Source of the DNA: an uncultured Bacteroides sp.
Lineage (GTDB): Bacteria > Bacteroidota > Bacteroidia > Bacteroidales > Bacteroidaceae
NCBI RefSeq assembly: GCF_900547205.1
Contig: NZ_URFY01000023.1
Location: forward strand, 1-64,000
Reading direction: 5' to 3'
Length of the DNA: 64,000 nucleotides
Shown: one piece after another, positions 53,980 to 63,312 of the stretch
Layout: every line of letters starts with the position of its first letter
Numbering within the stretch: position 1 is the first letter of the stretch
The notes under the pieces: model-generated
What the model saw: only the letters and a program-made list of their open reading frames with translations
The model's database searches: none
What the model was told of the DNA's origin: nothing
Program-made: the position numbers and the translations under genes

Positions 53980-55431
53980 ATGCTTCGAACTATTCTCATT
54001 CTTTCACTTTTGTTTCCTTTCCTCAAGATGACTGCACAGCCCAAGCAAGAAGTGCGTGCTGCATGGGTCACGGCTGTATACGGGCTAGACTGGCCTCGTA
54101 CTCGCGCCACGAATCCCCAGACCATCCGTAAACAAAAGGAAGAACTCGTAGACATCCTTGATAAACTTAGAGCAGCCAACTTCAATACCGTCTTATTTCA
54201 GACACGCACCCGCGGGGATGTATTGTATCCCTCTGCCATAGAGCCTTTCAATTCTATCCTGACCGGAAAGACTGGAGGAAATCCTGGCTACGACCCACTG
54301 GCATTTGCTATTGCAGAATGTCACAAACGAGGGATGGAATGCCATGCCTGGATGGTGAGTATTCCACTGGGCAACAAGAAGCATGTAGCTTCGCTCGGAA
54401 AGCAGTCGGTCACCAAACGAATGAAGGATATTTGTGTGCCTTACAAGAACGAATATTTTCTTAATCCGGGGCATCCTGCTACGAAAGAATATCTGATGAA
54501 AATGGTGAGAGAAGTCGTAAGCCGCTATGACGTGGACGGAGTGCATTTCGACTATCTGCGCTATCCTGAAAACGCTCCCCGCTTTCCTGATAAATATGAT
54601 TTCCGCAAATATGGCAAAGGCCGCACGCTGGACCAATGGCGACGGGATAATATCTCCGAAATCGCGCGCTATATATATAAAGGTGTAAAAGCAATGAAGC
54701 CTTGGGTGAAAGTCAGCACTTGTCCTGTGGGGAAATATCGGGATACTTCACGCTACCCTTCTCGCGGATGGAATGCTTTCTTCACAGTCTATCAGGATGC
54801 ACAAGGTTGGCTGGGCGAAGGCATTATGGATCAGATTTATCCGATGATGTATTTCCAAGGAAACAACTTCTATCCCTTTGCGCTCGACTGGCAGGAACAG
54901 AGCAACGGCCGACAAGTGATTCCGGGACTCGGGATTTATTTCCTTCATCCCGACGAAGGGAAATGGACACGGGATGAGATTGATCGACAGATTCACTTCA
55001 TCCGCAACCACAAGTTGGCCGGCGAAGGTCACTATCGGGTGAAGTATCTGATGGAGAACACGCAAGGCATATATGACGAATTAATTGAAAATTTCTATGC
55101 CTATCCGACTTTACAACCCCCTATGCCATGGCTGGACAGTGTTCCACCCAGTGCTCCCACCGGATTGAAAGCAACTTCCATCGACAATGGATATACCGAA
55201 TTGACTTGGCAAGAAGCTACCGACAATGACCAACGGAACAAACCGATGTATGTAATCTATGCATCCGATGAATATCCGGTAGACACCAACCGACCTGAAA
55301 ATATCATTGCGCAAAGCATAAGGGAAACCAAGTTTATCTATGCCCCTATCCTTCCTTGGAATGCAAAGAAGCATTTTGCGGTCACAGCTATCGACCGTTA
55401 TGGGAATGAGAGTGCGGCGGTGCAAGAGTGA
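53980..55431 (+). CDS. Second exported GHL10-type hydrolase
   Basis: A 483-residue protein with a signal peptide (to about 19, MTAQ) and a GHL10 barrel: VRAAWVTAVYGLDWP, FNTVLFQTRTRGDVLYPSAIEPFNSILTG, DGVHFDYLRYP and VKVSTCPVGKYRD. A C-terminal fibronectin-like part starts PPSAPTGLKATSIDNGYTELTWQEA. It is paralogous to the protein at 45192 but on the other strand and with its own promoter. The two likely differ in substrate. The pair of Asp in the DGVHFDYLRYP motif is intact. Confidence 0.88.
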   Translation: MLRTILILSLLFPFLKMTAQPKQEVRAAWVTAVYGLDWPRTRATNPQTIRKQKEELVDILDKLRAANFNTVLFQTRTRGDVLYPSAIEPFNSILTGKTGGNPGYDPLAFAIAECHKRGMECHAWMVSIPLGNKKHVASLGKQSVTKRMKDICVPYKNEYFLNPGHPATKEYLMKMVREVVSRYDVDGVHFDYLRYPENAPRFPDKYDFRKYGKGRTLDQWRRDNISEIARYIYKGVKAMKPWVKVSTCPVGKYRDTSRYPSRGWNAFFTVYQDAQGWLGEGIMDQIYPMMYFQGNNFYPFALDWQEQSNGRQVIPGLGIYFLHPDEGKWTRDEIDRQIHFIRNHKLAGEGHYRVKYLMENTQGIYDELIENFYAYPTLQPPMPWLDSVPPSAPTGLKATSIDNGYTELTWQEATDNDQRNKPMYVIYASDEYPVDTNRPENIIAQSIRETKFIYAPILPWNAKKHFAVTAIDRYGNESAAVQE

Positions 55432-55459
55432 ACTTAATTATAACGTAATAAGAACCCAG

Positions 55460-56650
55460 TCATTTAGATGTAATAAGAACCCATGCCCGATAACAACTTT
55501 TCTTATGCACAGGCACTAATGGCAAATACCCTGACAGTATCCTTCCTGCTTTCACTGTCAACGGATTAGCAGCCAATATATTTGTATGTTCCTTCCAAGC
55601 TTCCCCAACCGAAGGATGATAGGTTATTTGGAAACTTCCTGTCGCCCCGGGATGCACATGTCGATCGTATAATTGACGCGCCACTACACCCATATTCATT
55701 CGCAAGTTTATTTCAACGCAAGGATGAATACGATAAACGGGCGATTCGGGAAAATGACATATCATCATATCTACTCCCAAATAGCCGATATAGAAAGATC
55801 CGAACCTCAAAGATAATTCATGTTCGAGAGCGGTACGCAATCGAAGCAATTCTTCCAAAGGTATGTAAACGGAAAGATTATGTTCGATATCTGCATCCGA
55901 AGCGAGCAAATTACTTTCATACGCCCCGCTCCCACCCGTACGGAAGTGCGAATATCCGGCAAAACGGACTTGCCCGTCTCCCAATGAATAAAACTCCATT
56001 GCAAAATCTTCCACCTTATTATAGATAGGCTCTCCCACAACTCCACCTTGCCGGCTGCCAATACGCGCGCACCAACCCGAAATTGACTGAGTATAAACAC
56101 CTTTACACCAATTCAGTCCTTTTCCGCTGCCGGATAAAGGAGCTTTCAACAAGCAGCTGTCGTGCGATTCGACAAACTGCTGCCACTCTTGGGGAAGAGT
56201 CAGATAAAAGGATTCACCGCAAAAGTATACACCTAACTGCAAGCATGGCAGCAATTCAACCGCAGATAAACGATGAGAACCGGTACGTAATGCTTGTAAT
56301 TGTTCCGTCGTGGGAAGATTCCGGTCCTTTATCCCCAGCCCTAACAGACGCTTACGAACAGCTACATCCCAGCCCCAAGGGCGAATATCCCAATCCGTTT
56401 CAGCAGCAAGCTCCGGTTCCGTTATTAAATGAACCGGAAGCCCCAACAGTTCCTGCATCTTTCGCAAATAGTCGAGATTATAGGCAAAAGATGCCAAAAC
56501 CGCACTTCCATTATCCGCATACCACACCGGAAGCATTGCCAAATCAGCCGCCATCCGTCGTGCGGAAGCCGGAGCCATATAGTTTGTTTCGCCGCTAGCC
56601 AACGCCAAATCGTGTTCGGGATTGAATATATAAAGAGTCCTTTTTGTCAT
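55460..56650 (-). CDS. ATP-grasp-like protein of unknown function
   Basis: A 396-residue soluble protein without signal peptide. No close family is recognised, but an ATP-grasp architecture is visible: LLKAPLSGSGKGL (K169) could bind phosphate, GYLGVDMMI gives D294, and RIHPCVEINLRMN supplies the E313-x-N315 metal ligands. The N-terminus (IFNPEHDLALASGETNYMAP) looks like the preATP-grasp domain. Such enzymes join a carboxylate to an amine or thiol using ATP. The product is unknown. It is a single gene, convergent with the hydrolase at 53980. Confidence 0.65.
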   Translation of the reverse strand: MTKRTLYIFNPEHDLALASGETNYMAPASARRMAADLAMLPVWYADNGSAVLASFAYNLDYLRKMQELLGLPVHLITEPELAAETDWDIRPWGWDVAVRKRLLGLGIKDRNLPTTEQLQALRTGSHRLSAVELLPCLQLGVYFCGESFYLTLPQEWQQFVESHDSCLLKAPLSGSGKGLNWCKGVYTQSISGWCARIGSRQGGVVGEPIYNKVEDFAMEFYSLGDGQVRFAGYSHFRTGGSGAYESNLLASDADIEHNLSVYIPLEELLRLRTALEHELSLRFGSFYIGYLGVDMMICHFPESPVYRIHPCVEINLRMNMGVVARQLYDRHVHPGATGSFQITYHPSVGEAWKEHTNILAANPLTVKAGRILSGYLPLVPVHKKSCYRAWVLITSK

Positions 56651-56758
56651 CTTAAAACGGTTTCATTACTTTACGCTGCAAATATATACAGGAAATAATC
56701 AAGAAGAGCTACTCAAAAGAGAAAGTTGTAATTAAAAGCACAAATTTGCCATCTCCAC

Positions 56759-56789
56759 TTTGCAATTCCTAAAAAAAACACTATATTTG
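56759..56789 (+). promoter_or_regulatory. Consensus Bacteroides promoter of the AAA ATPase gene
   Basis: TTTG (56759-56762), a 19-base spacer and TATATTTG (56782-56789) match the consensus fully. The expected transcript start near 56795 excludes a longer upstream frame and supports the ATG at 56814. Confidence 0.85.
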
Positions 56790-56813
56790 CCACCCGAAAA
56801 CCAAAGAACAGAA

Positions 56814-57992
56814 ATGGAATCATTCTATCGCACACACGCTTACCTTGTAGAGCACACCAATGCCCCCGTTCGCCGCGATCTTATGGACGAGATCGACTGG
56901 AGCGACCGCCTGATTGGTATTAAAGGAACACGTGGCGTTGGAAAAACCACCTTTCTTCTCCAATATGCCAAAGAGAAATTCGGGACCGACCGTTCCTGTT
57001 TGTTCATCAATATGAACAACTTCTATTTCTCGGGACACAGCCTTGTAGATTTCGCCAACGAATTTCAGAAACGTGGTGGAAAGGTGTTACTGATCGACCA
57101 AGTATTCAAGCATCCCGAATGGAGCAAAGAACTGCGTATGTGCTACGATCGTTTTCCTAATCTGAAAATTGTGTTTACCGGTTCGTCTGTGATGCGCTTG
57201 AAAGAGGAAAATCTCGAATTGCGCGACATAGCAAAAAGTTATAATCTTCGCGGATTCTCATTCCGTGAGTTCCTGAATCTGCATACAGGAATGAAGTTCC
57301 GCGCCTATAGCCTTGAAGAAATCCTCAGCACCCACGAACAAATTGCCAAAGGAGTACTGTCGAAAGTACGTCCGCTGGATTACTTTCAGGATTATCTGCA
57401 CCATGGTTTCTATCCGTTCTTCCTCGAAAAGCGTAACTTTTCGGAGAACTTACTGAAGACAATGAACATGATGGTGGAAGTAGATATCCTGATTATCAAA
57501 CAAATTGAACTGAAATATCTTTCAAAGATAAAAAAATTACTATATTTGCTCGCTGTAGATGGTCCGAAGGCTCCAAACGTAAGCCAACTGGCTAGCGACA
57601 TACAGACTTCACGGGCAACGGTAATGAATTATATCAAGTATCTGGCTGATGCGCGACTCATTAATCTTGTTTATCCGGAAGGAGAAGAATTTCCGAAGAA
57701 ACCTTCCAAGATTATGATGCACAACTCCAATCTGATGTATTCCATCTATCCGGTAAAAGTGGAAGAACAGGATGTGCTCGAAACTTTCTTTGCCAACTCT
57801 TTATGGAAAGATCATAGGGTACATAAAGGAGATAAAAACGTCTCTTTTATGGTTGATGAAGTGATGCCGTTTAAGATTTGCCCGGAAGGTACCAAAATAA
57901 AGAATAACCCCAACGTGACGTACGCGTTGCAAAAAGCTGAAATAGGTCGGGGCAACCAGATACCTCTCTGGATGTTCGGCTTCTTATACTAA
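56814..57992 (+). CDS. AAA ATPase with C-terminal DUF4143-type domain
   Basis: A 392-residue cytoplasmic ATPase. Walker A is GTRGVGKTTFLLQYA (about 38-52). Walker B is VLLIDQVFKHP (about 98-108), where Gln replaces the usual Glu. Sensor 1 lies in KIVFTGSSVMRL. A winged-helix part (LASDIQTSRATVMNYIKYLADARLINLV) and a nuclease-like C-terminal end (TYALQKAEIGRGNQIPLWMFGFLY) follow. These AAA_14/DUF4143 proteins are widespread and uncharacterised. The next gene starts 10 bp downstream. Confidence 0.85.
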   Translation: MESFYRTHAYLVEHTNAPVRRDLMDEIDWSDRLIGIKGTRGVGKTTFLLQYAKEKFGTDRSCLFINMNNFYFSGHSLVDFANEFQKRGGKVLLIDQVFKHPEWSKELRMCYDRFPNLKIVFTGSSVMRLKEENLELRDIAKSYNLRGFSFREFLNLHTGMKFRAYSLEEILSTHEQIAKGVLSKVRPLDYFQDYLHHGFYPFFLEKRNFSENLLKTMNMMVEVDILIIKQIELKYLSKIKKLLYLLAVDGPKAPNVSQLASDIQTSRATVMNYIKYLADARLINLVYPEGEEFPKKPSKIMMHNSNLMYSIYPVKVEEQDVLETFFANSLWKDHRVHKGDKNVSFMVDEVMPFKICPEGTKIKNNPNVTYALQKAEIGRGNQIPLWMFGFLY

Positions 57993-58002
57993 AAATACGA
58001 TT

Positions 58003-58542
58003 ATGGATTACAGGAAGTTAGATGAATTGAACAAACTACGCCTCTCCGGAGCACTGACCGACGAAGAGTTTGAACGCGAAAAGCAGAAGCTTTTTGATGA
58101 AGAAGAAAAAGAAGATGCGGCAGATAATGTCCGTCCCGTTCAGCCGCTCCCGATGGGTTTGCAGGAAAGTTCTTATCTGGCTTTAATGAATTTTTTGATG
58201 CTTGTGCCCTACGTAGGATGGATTATCCCAATCATATTGTGGATTATGGGAAAAGACGCCTCGGAGAATGTTAGAAAACAAGGGTGCTATATTCTGAACT
58301 GGTACATCAGTTGGTTTATCTTCGGAATCTTACTTGTAATAGCCATCTGTGCCAGTATTCCCGTTGCCATTCTATCGGGAGGAAGCATAGGTACTTATGG
58401 TGTCGTCGGAAGTGTATTCTGGATTTTACCAGTCACAATAATTATTGGCATTTTGTTTCTGGCCTTCCCCATTATCGGGGGTATCAAGGGGCTCAACGGA
58501 CAAACATGGAAATATCCGCTTTCCATTCCTTTTTTGAAATGA
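58003..58542 (+). CDS. SHOCT-like/DUF4870 membrane protein
   Basis: A 179-residue protein. The N-terminal SHOCT-like helix pair (YRKLDELNKLRLSGALTDEEFEREKQKLF) is followed by a linker and three or four membrane spans in the DUF4870 (Tic20-like) pattern: LNFLMLVPYVGWIIPIILWIMG, NVRKQGCYILNWYISWFIFG and IGGIKGLNGQTWKYPLSIPF. The function is unknown. It follows the AAA ATPase gene after 10 bp and precedes nifJ after 28 bp. Confidence 0.78.
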   Translation: MDYRKLDELNKLRLSGALTDEEFEREKQKLFDEEEKEDAADNVRPVQPLPMGLQESSYLALMNFLMLVPYVGWIIPIILWIMGKDASENVRKQGCYILNWYISWFIFGILLVIAICASIPVAILSGGSIGTYGVVGSVFWILPVTIIIGILFLAFPIIGGIKGLNGQTWKYPLSIPFLK

Positions 58543-58570
58543 TTTATTTACTTAAATATTTAATTTGGTT

Positions 58571-61500
58571 ATGACTAAACAGAAGAAATTCATCACTTGT
58601 GATGGTAACCAGGCTGCGGCACATATCTCGTATATGTTCTCTGAAGTAGCAGCAATCTACCCCATCACCCCTTCTTCGACTATGGCTGAGTACGTAGACG
58701 AATGGGCTGCCGCAGGACGTAAGAACATCTTTGGCGAAACAGTATTGGTACAGGAAATGCAATCTGAAGGCGGTGCTGCCGGTGCAGTTCACGGTTCTCT
58801 TCAGGCTGGCGCGTTGACTTCTACTTACACTGCTTCTCAGGGTCTTCTCCTGATGATCCCTAATATGTACAAGATTGCCGGTGAATTCTTGCCTTGCGTA
58901 TTCCATGTATCTGCTCGTACATTGGCTTCTCACGCATTGTGTATCTTCGGTGACCACCAAGACGTTATGTCAGCTCGTCAGACTGGCTTCGCCATGTTGG
59001 CAGAAGGTTCTGTACAGGAAGTTATGGATTTGGCCGGTGTTGCTCACTTGGCTACTATCAAATCACGCGTTCCTTTCATGAACTTCTTCGATGGTTTCCG
59101 TACTTCTCACGAAATCCAGAAGATCGAAATGTTGGAAAACGAAGACCTTGCTCCGCTGATTGACCAGGAAGCTTTGGCTGAATTCCGTGCCCGCGCACTG
59201 AATCCGATGAGTCCGGTTGCCCGTGGTATGGCTGAAAACCCCGACCACTTCTTCCAACATCGTGAATCATGCAATAACTACTATGAAGCAGTTCCTGCTA
59301 TCGTAGAAGAGTACATGAATGAAATTTCCAAACTTACAGGTCGTAAATACGGTTTGTTCGATTACTACGGAGCAGAAGATGCAGAACGCGTGATTATCGC
59401 AATGGGTTCTGTAACAGAAGCTGCCCGCGAAGCTATCGACCACTTGGTAGCTAACGGTGAAAAGGTGGGTATGGTTGCCGTACACTTGTACCGTCCGTTC
59501 TCTGCTAAACACTTCCTGGCTGCTATGCCTAAGACTGTTAAGACTATCGCAGTGCTTGACCGTACGAAAGAACCGGGCGCTAACGGCGAACCTTTGTATC
59601 TTGACGTTAAAGACTGCTTCTACGGTGCAGAAAATGCTCCGGTTATCGTTGGCGGTCGTTACGGATTGGGTTCTAAGGACACTACTCCTGCTCAAATCCT
59701 TTCAGTATTCGAAAACCTGGCTATGCCAATGCCGAAGAACCACTTCACTATCGGCATCGTAGACGACGTTACTTTCACTTCTCTTCCTCAGAAAGAAGAA
59801 ATCGCTTTGGGCGGTGAAGGTATGTTCGAAGCTAAATTCTACGGTTTGGGTGCTGACGGTACGGTAGGTGCCAACAAAAACTCTGTGAAGATTATTGGTG
59901 ATAATACTAATAAACACTGTCAGGCTTACTTCTCTTACGACTCTAAGAAATCAGGTGGTTTCACTTGCTCTCACCTCCGTTTCGGTGATACTCCGATCCG
60001 TTCTACTTATTTGGTGAACACTCCGAACTTCGTGGCTTGCCACGTTCAGGCTTACCTGCATATGTACGACGTAACCCGTGGTTTGCGTAAGAACGGTTCT
60101 TTCTTGCTGAACACTATCTGGGAAGGCGACGAACTGGCTAAGAACCTGCCTAACAAAGTGAAGAAATACTTCGCACAGAATAATATCTCTGTTTACTATA
60201 TCAACGCAACTCAGATTGCAATGGAAATTGGTTTGGGCAACCGTACCAATACGATCCTCCAGTCTGCATTCTTCCGTATCACAGGCGTTATCCCTGTAGA
60301 CCAGGCTGTTGAACAGATGAAGAAATTCATCGTTAAGTCTTACGGTAAGAAGGGTGAAGACGTTGTAAACAAGAACTATGCTGCTGTTGACCGCGGTGGT
60401 GAATATAAGATGCTGCCTGTTGATCCTAGCTGGGCTAACCTGCCGGACGACGCAAAAGCAGAAAACAACGACCCTGCATTCATCAACGAAGTAGTTCGTC
60501 CGATCAATGCTCAGGATGGTGACTTGTTGCCTGTATCTGCATTCAAGGGCATCGAAGACGGTACTTGGTATCAAGGTACTTCTAAATACGAAAAACGTGG
60601 TGTTGCTGCATTTGTTCCCGAATGGAATGCTGAAAACTGTATCCAGTGTAACAAGTGTGCATACGTTTGTCCTCACGCTTCTATCCGTCCGTTCGTACTC
60701 GATGCTGAAGAGCAGAAGGGTGCTCAGTTCGAACAACTGAAAGCGGTAGGTAAAGCATTCGACGGTATGACATTCCGTATTCAGGTGGACGTTCTCGACT
60801 GTCTGGGTTGCGGTAACTGTGCCGACATCTGTCCGGGTAATCCGAAGAAGGGTGGCAAGGCGTTGACTATGAAACACCTCGAAAGCCAATTGGCTCAGGC
60901 TGACAACTGGACTTACTGTGCTGAAAACGTGAAGACTAAACAACACCTGGTTGACATCAAGGCTAACGTGAAGAACTCTCAGTTCGCTACTCCGTTGTTC
61001 GAGTTCTCAGGCGCTTGCTCCGGTTGTGGTGAAACTCCGTATGTGAAACTGATTTCTCAGTTGTTCGGTGACCGTGAAATGGTTGCTAACGCTACCGGAT
61101 GTTCTTCTATCTACTCTGGTTCAGTTCCTTCTACTCCTTATACAACGAACGAAAACGGACACGGTCCTGCTTGGGCTAACTCACTGTTCGAAGACTTCTG
61201 CGAATTTGGTCTGGGTATGGAATTGGCTAACGAGAAGATGCGTGCACGTATCGTGAAAGTTATGAACGAAGCAATTGCTGCAGACTGCACTCCTGCTGAC
61301 GTGAAAGAACTGTTCGCCGAATGGATTAACAACATGTTGGATGCTGACAAGACTAAGGAACTGGCAGCTAAAATTATCCCGGTTGTTGAAGCTAACAAAG
61401 ATAAATGCAACCACTGCAAACAAATCGCTGACCTGCAACAATATCTTGTAAAACGCAGCCAGTGGATCATTGGTGGTGACGGTGCTTCTTACGACATCGG

Positions 61501-62119
61501 TTACGGTGGTCTTGACCATGTAATCGCTTCCGGTAAGGACGTTAACATCCTTGTTCTGGATACTGAGGTTTACTCCAACACAGGTGGTCAGTCTTCTAAG
61601 GCTACTCCGGTAGGCGCTATCGCTAAGTTTGCTGCCGCAGGTAAGCGCGTACGCAAGAAAGACCTCGGTCTGATGGCTACTACTTACGGTTATGTATATG
61701 TTGCTCAGATTGCTATGGGTGCTGACCAAGCTCAGACTTTGAAAGCTATCCGCGAAGCAGAAGCATATCCTGGACCATCTTTGATTATCGCTTACGCTCC
61801 GTGTATCAACCACGGTCTGAAAGCCGGTATGGGCAAGAGCCAGGAAGAGGAAGAAAAGGCTGTTAAGTGCGGTTACTGGCACTTGTGGCGTTACAACCCT
61901 GCTTTGGAAGAAGAAGGCAAGAACCCATTCCAATTGGATAGCAAAGAACCGAACTGGGAAGATTTCCAAGGTTTCTTGAAGGGTGAAGTTCGTTACGCTT
62001 CTGTAATGAAACAATATCCTAACGAAGCCGAAGAACTGTTCCAAGCTGCCGAAGCTAACGCTAAATGGCGTTACAACAGCTACAAACGTTTGGCTAAAGA
62101 AAACTGGGGTGCTGAATAA
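58571..62119 (+). CDS. nifJ: Pyruvate:ferredoxin (flavodoxin) oxidoreductase
   Basis: A 1182-residue single-chain PFOR using the ATG at 58571. It converts pyruvate, CoA and ferredoxin to acetyl-CoA, CO2 and reduced ferredoxin, the main pyruvate route of anaerobic Bacteroides. Domains in order are pyruvate-binding (ITPSSTMAEYVDEWAAAG), CoA/gamma, a two-[4Fe-4S] ferredoxin part (CIQCNKCAYVCPHA, CLGCGNCADICPGNPKKGG), a third cluster with CSGCGETPYVKL, and the thiamine site GGDGASYDIGYGGLDH. Codon use is extreme, giving long antisense open frames that are not genes. A terminator follows. Confidence 0.97.
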   Translation: MTKQKKFITCDGNQAAAHISYMFSEVAAIYPITPSSTMAEYVDEWAAAGRKNIFGETVLVQEMQSEGGAAGAVHGSLQAGALTSTYTASQGLLLMIPNMYKIAGEFLPCVFHVSARTLASHALCIFGDHQDVMSARQTGFAMLAEGSVQEVMDLAGVAHLATIKSRVPFMNFFDGFRTSHEIQKIEMLENEDLAPLIDQEALAEFRARALNPMSPVARGMAENPDHFFQHRESCNNYYEAVPAIVEEYMNEISKLTGRKYGLFDYYGAEDAERVIIAMGSVTEAAREAIDHLVANGEKVGMVAVHLYRPFSAKHFLAAMPKTVKTIAVLDRTKEPGANGEPLYLDVKDCFYGAENAPVIVGGRYGLGSKDTTPAQILSVFENLAMPMPKNHFTIGIVDDVTFTSLPQKEEIALGGEGMFEAKFYGLGADGTVGANKNSVKIIGDNTNKHCQAYFSYDSKKSGGFTCSHLRFGDTPIRSTYLVNTPNFVACHVQAYLHMYDVTRGLRKNGSFLLNTIWEGDELAKNLPNKVKKYFAQNNISVYYINATQIAMEIGLGNRTNTILQSAFFRITGVIPVDQAVEQMKKFIVKSYGKKGEDVVNKNYAAVDRGGEYKMLPVDPSWANLPDDAKAENNDPAFINEVVRPINAQDGDLLPVSAFKGIEDGTWYQGTSKYEKRGVAAFVPEWNAENCIQCNKCAYVCPHASIRPFVLDAEEQKGAQFEQLKAVGKAFDGMTFRIQVDVLDCLGCGNCADICPGNPKKGGKALTMKHLESQLAQADNWTYCAENVKTKQHLVDIKANVKNSQFATPLFEFSGACSGCGETPYVKLISQLFGDREMVANATGCSSIYSGSVPSTPYTTNENGHGPAWANSLFEDFCEFGLGMELANEKMRARIVKVMNEAIAADCTPADVKELFAEWINNMLDADKTKELAAKIIPVVEANKDKCNHCKQIADLQQYLVKRSQWIIGGDGASYDIGYGGLDHVIASGKDVNILVLDTEVYSNTGGQSSKATPVGAIAKFAAAGKRVRKKDLGLMATTYGYVYVAQIAMGADQAQTLKAIREAEAYPGPSLIIAYAPCINHGLKAGMGKSQEEEEKAVKCGYWHLWRYNPALEEEGKNPFQLDSKEPNWEDFQGFLKGEVRYASVMKQYPNEAEELFQAAEANAKWRYNSYKRLAKENWGAE

Positions 62120-62144
62120 TTAATCACACGCTGATAAATAAAGA

Positions 62145-62180
62145 ATGGAGGTCTGCCGCTGGCATGACCTCCATTTTTTA
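62145..62180 (+). terminator. Terminator of nifJ
   Basis: ATGGAGGTC (62145-62153) pairs with GACCTCCAT (62166-62174), followed by TTTTTTATTT. It overlaps the end of the convergent MGMT-like gene by three bases. Confidence 0.88.
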
Positions 62181-62507
62181 TTTATACCTATAAAGGTGTT
62201 TCTTTAAGTCAACACATCCATTCTGCTTAAAAGTGACTCCTTCTTCCAATAATAATTGCTTTTGTTCTTCCCAACTGGGAACAAGTCGCCCGGAAGAGTT
62301 TACAACGCGATGACATGGAATTGAAAGTTCATTCGGGACTTCTTTTAAGGCACGTCCCACCATACGGGAACATTGAGGCAAGCCCAATAAAGCGGCAATT
62401 CCTCCATAAGTAGCGACTTTACCTCGCGGTAGTTGGGATACTACTTCATAGACTTCTCTACAAAATGACTCGGAAAACTTCCCTTTATTGACTTTATAAT
62501 CTTCCAT
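62178..62507 (-). CDS. MGMT-family (Ogt-like) DNA alkyltransferase domain protein
   Basis: A 109-residue protein matching only the C-terminal DNA-binding/active-site domain of O6-alkylguanine-DNA alkyltransferases. The acceptor motif is intact, IPCHRVV with Cys at about residue 64, and the HTH segment QCSRMVGRALKEVPNEL precedes it. The short length resembles alkyltransferase-like proteins, but those lack the Cys, so activity is plausible. It follows the GyrI-like gene after 25 bp on the same strand, perhaps as an operon. Confidence 0.85.
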   Translation of the reverse strand: MEDYKVNKGKFSESFCREVYEVVSQLPRGKVATYGGIAALLGLPQCSRMVGRALKEVPNELSIPCHRVVNSSGRLVPSWEEQKQLLLEEGVTFKQNGCVDLKKHLYRYK

Positions 62508-62532
62508 AGCTTACTTCTTTTAACCCTCAAAA

Positions 62533-63153
62533 CTAAAGACTATTCACTTGAAAGCGCAATATTGTTTTCAGTTTATCGGCCTGTACTTTTCGAGCATCGG
62601 ACAAGTAAATCTCACGGTGCACTTTAGTCGTTCTAAAAAGATTATTATTCCGGGCAAAAGCATCCATTTCAGCAAACGACGTCGCTTCGTTATCGTAGCT
62701 GCCCTGATGGAGCATCTGCACACACAATCCCTCTGAAATAGCTTCAAACTTCGCATTAGCCAACAAAGGATGCGGCTTTTTAATCTTTACTTTCTCGATT
62801 ATATCAGTAGCATATTCTTCTGAAACAAAATCAGGCTGCCTAACCATCAGTGTATAGATTAGGCTTTTCTTATTTAAGCCCTCATTATCCGGACATTCGG
62901 ATGCCGGCAAAGCCCAAACACCTTCCAACGGATAAACGGCATAATCAAAACCGGTTTCTTTTTTCCATTGCATCTTCAACGCATAAGATAATGAAAAAAG
63001 ACATTGAATATGTTCTGCAAAGAACGCATCATTCGGATCTCCCACACCTGCTAAAGTGAAGAACTTAAATGTGGGAATATCAACTAATAGGGGTTGTTTT
63101 CCTAGGGTGTAGATAGATTTCTCCGCCTTTTTCCACTCATATTTTTCTGCCAT
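62533..63153 (-). CDS. GyrI-like small-molecule-binding domain protein
   Basis: A 206-residue soluble protein of the GyrI-like type, with two beta-alpha-beta-beta repeats (KFFTLAGVGDPNDAFFAEHI, EGLCVQMLHQGSYDNEATSFAEMDAFA) and the terminal REIYLSDARKVQADKLKTILRF typical of the family. The fold binds hydrophobic small molecules in related proteins. No DNA-binding domain is present. The promoter -7 box TACTTTTG lies on the minus strand at 63209-63202. The MGMT-like gene follows. Confidence 0.85.
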   Translation of the reverse strand: MAEKYEWKKAEKSIYTLGKQPLLVDIPTFKFFTLAGVGDPNDAFFAEHIQCLFSLSYALKMQWKKETGFDYAVYPLEGVWALPASECPDNEGLNKKSLIYTLMVRQPDFVSEEYATDIIEKVKIKKPHPLLANAKFEAISEGLCVQMLHQGSYDNEATSFAEMDAFARNNNLFRTTKVHREIYLSDARKVQADKLKTILRFQVNSL

Positions 63154-63201
63154 ATCCTATCTATTTTATTGATTTATAAAACTCATTTATTGCACTTCAA
63201 G

Positions 63202-63209
63202 CAAAAGTA
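63202..63209 (-). promoter_or_regulatory. -7 box of the GyrI-like gene promoter
   Basis: On the minus strand the sequence reads TACTTTTG, about 50 bases before the ATG at 63153. Confidence 0.5.
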
Positions 63210-63312
63210 CAACTTATTAATATCCCTACATTGTCCAATCTTGCCAATCTCATATATCAATACTATAATATGGAGAATAAATACAAAATACACCTTCTCC
63301 CCTCCTTTTATA

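Noticed and set aside
59951..60946. 331-codon open frame antisense to nifJ
   Set aside because: It is produced by the extreme codon bias of nifJ; the encoded sequence is low in normal composition (many Thr, Val, Cys, Phe), has no domain and lies wholly opposite a certain gene. The 287-codon frame at 61181-62044 is the same.
62178..62507. Alkyltransferase-like (non-catalytic) protein
   Set aside because: The acceptor Cys in PCHRV is present, whereas that group has lost it.
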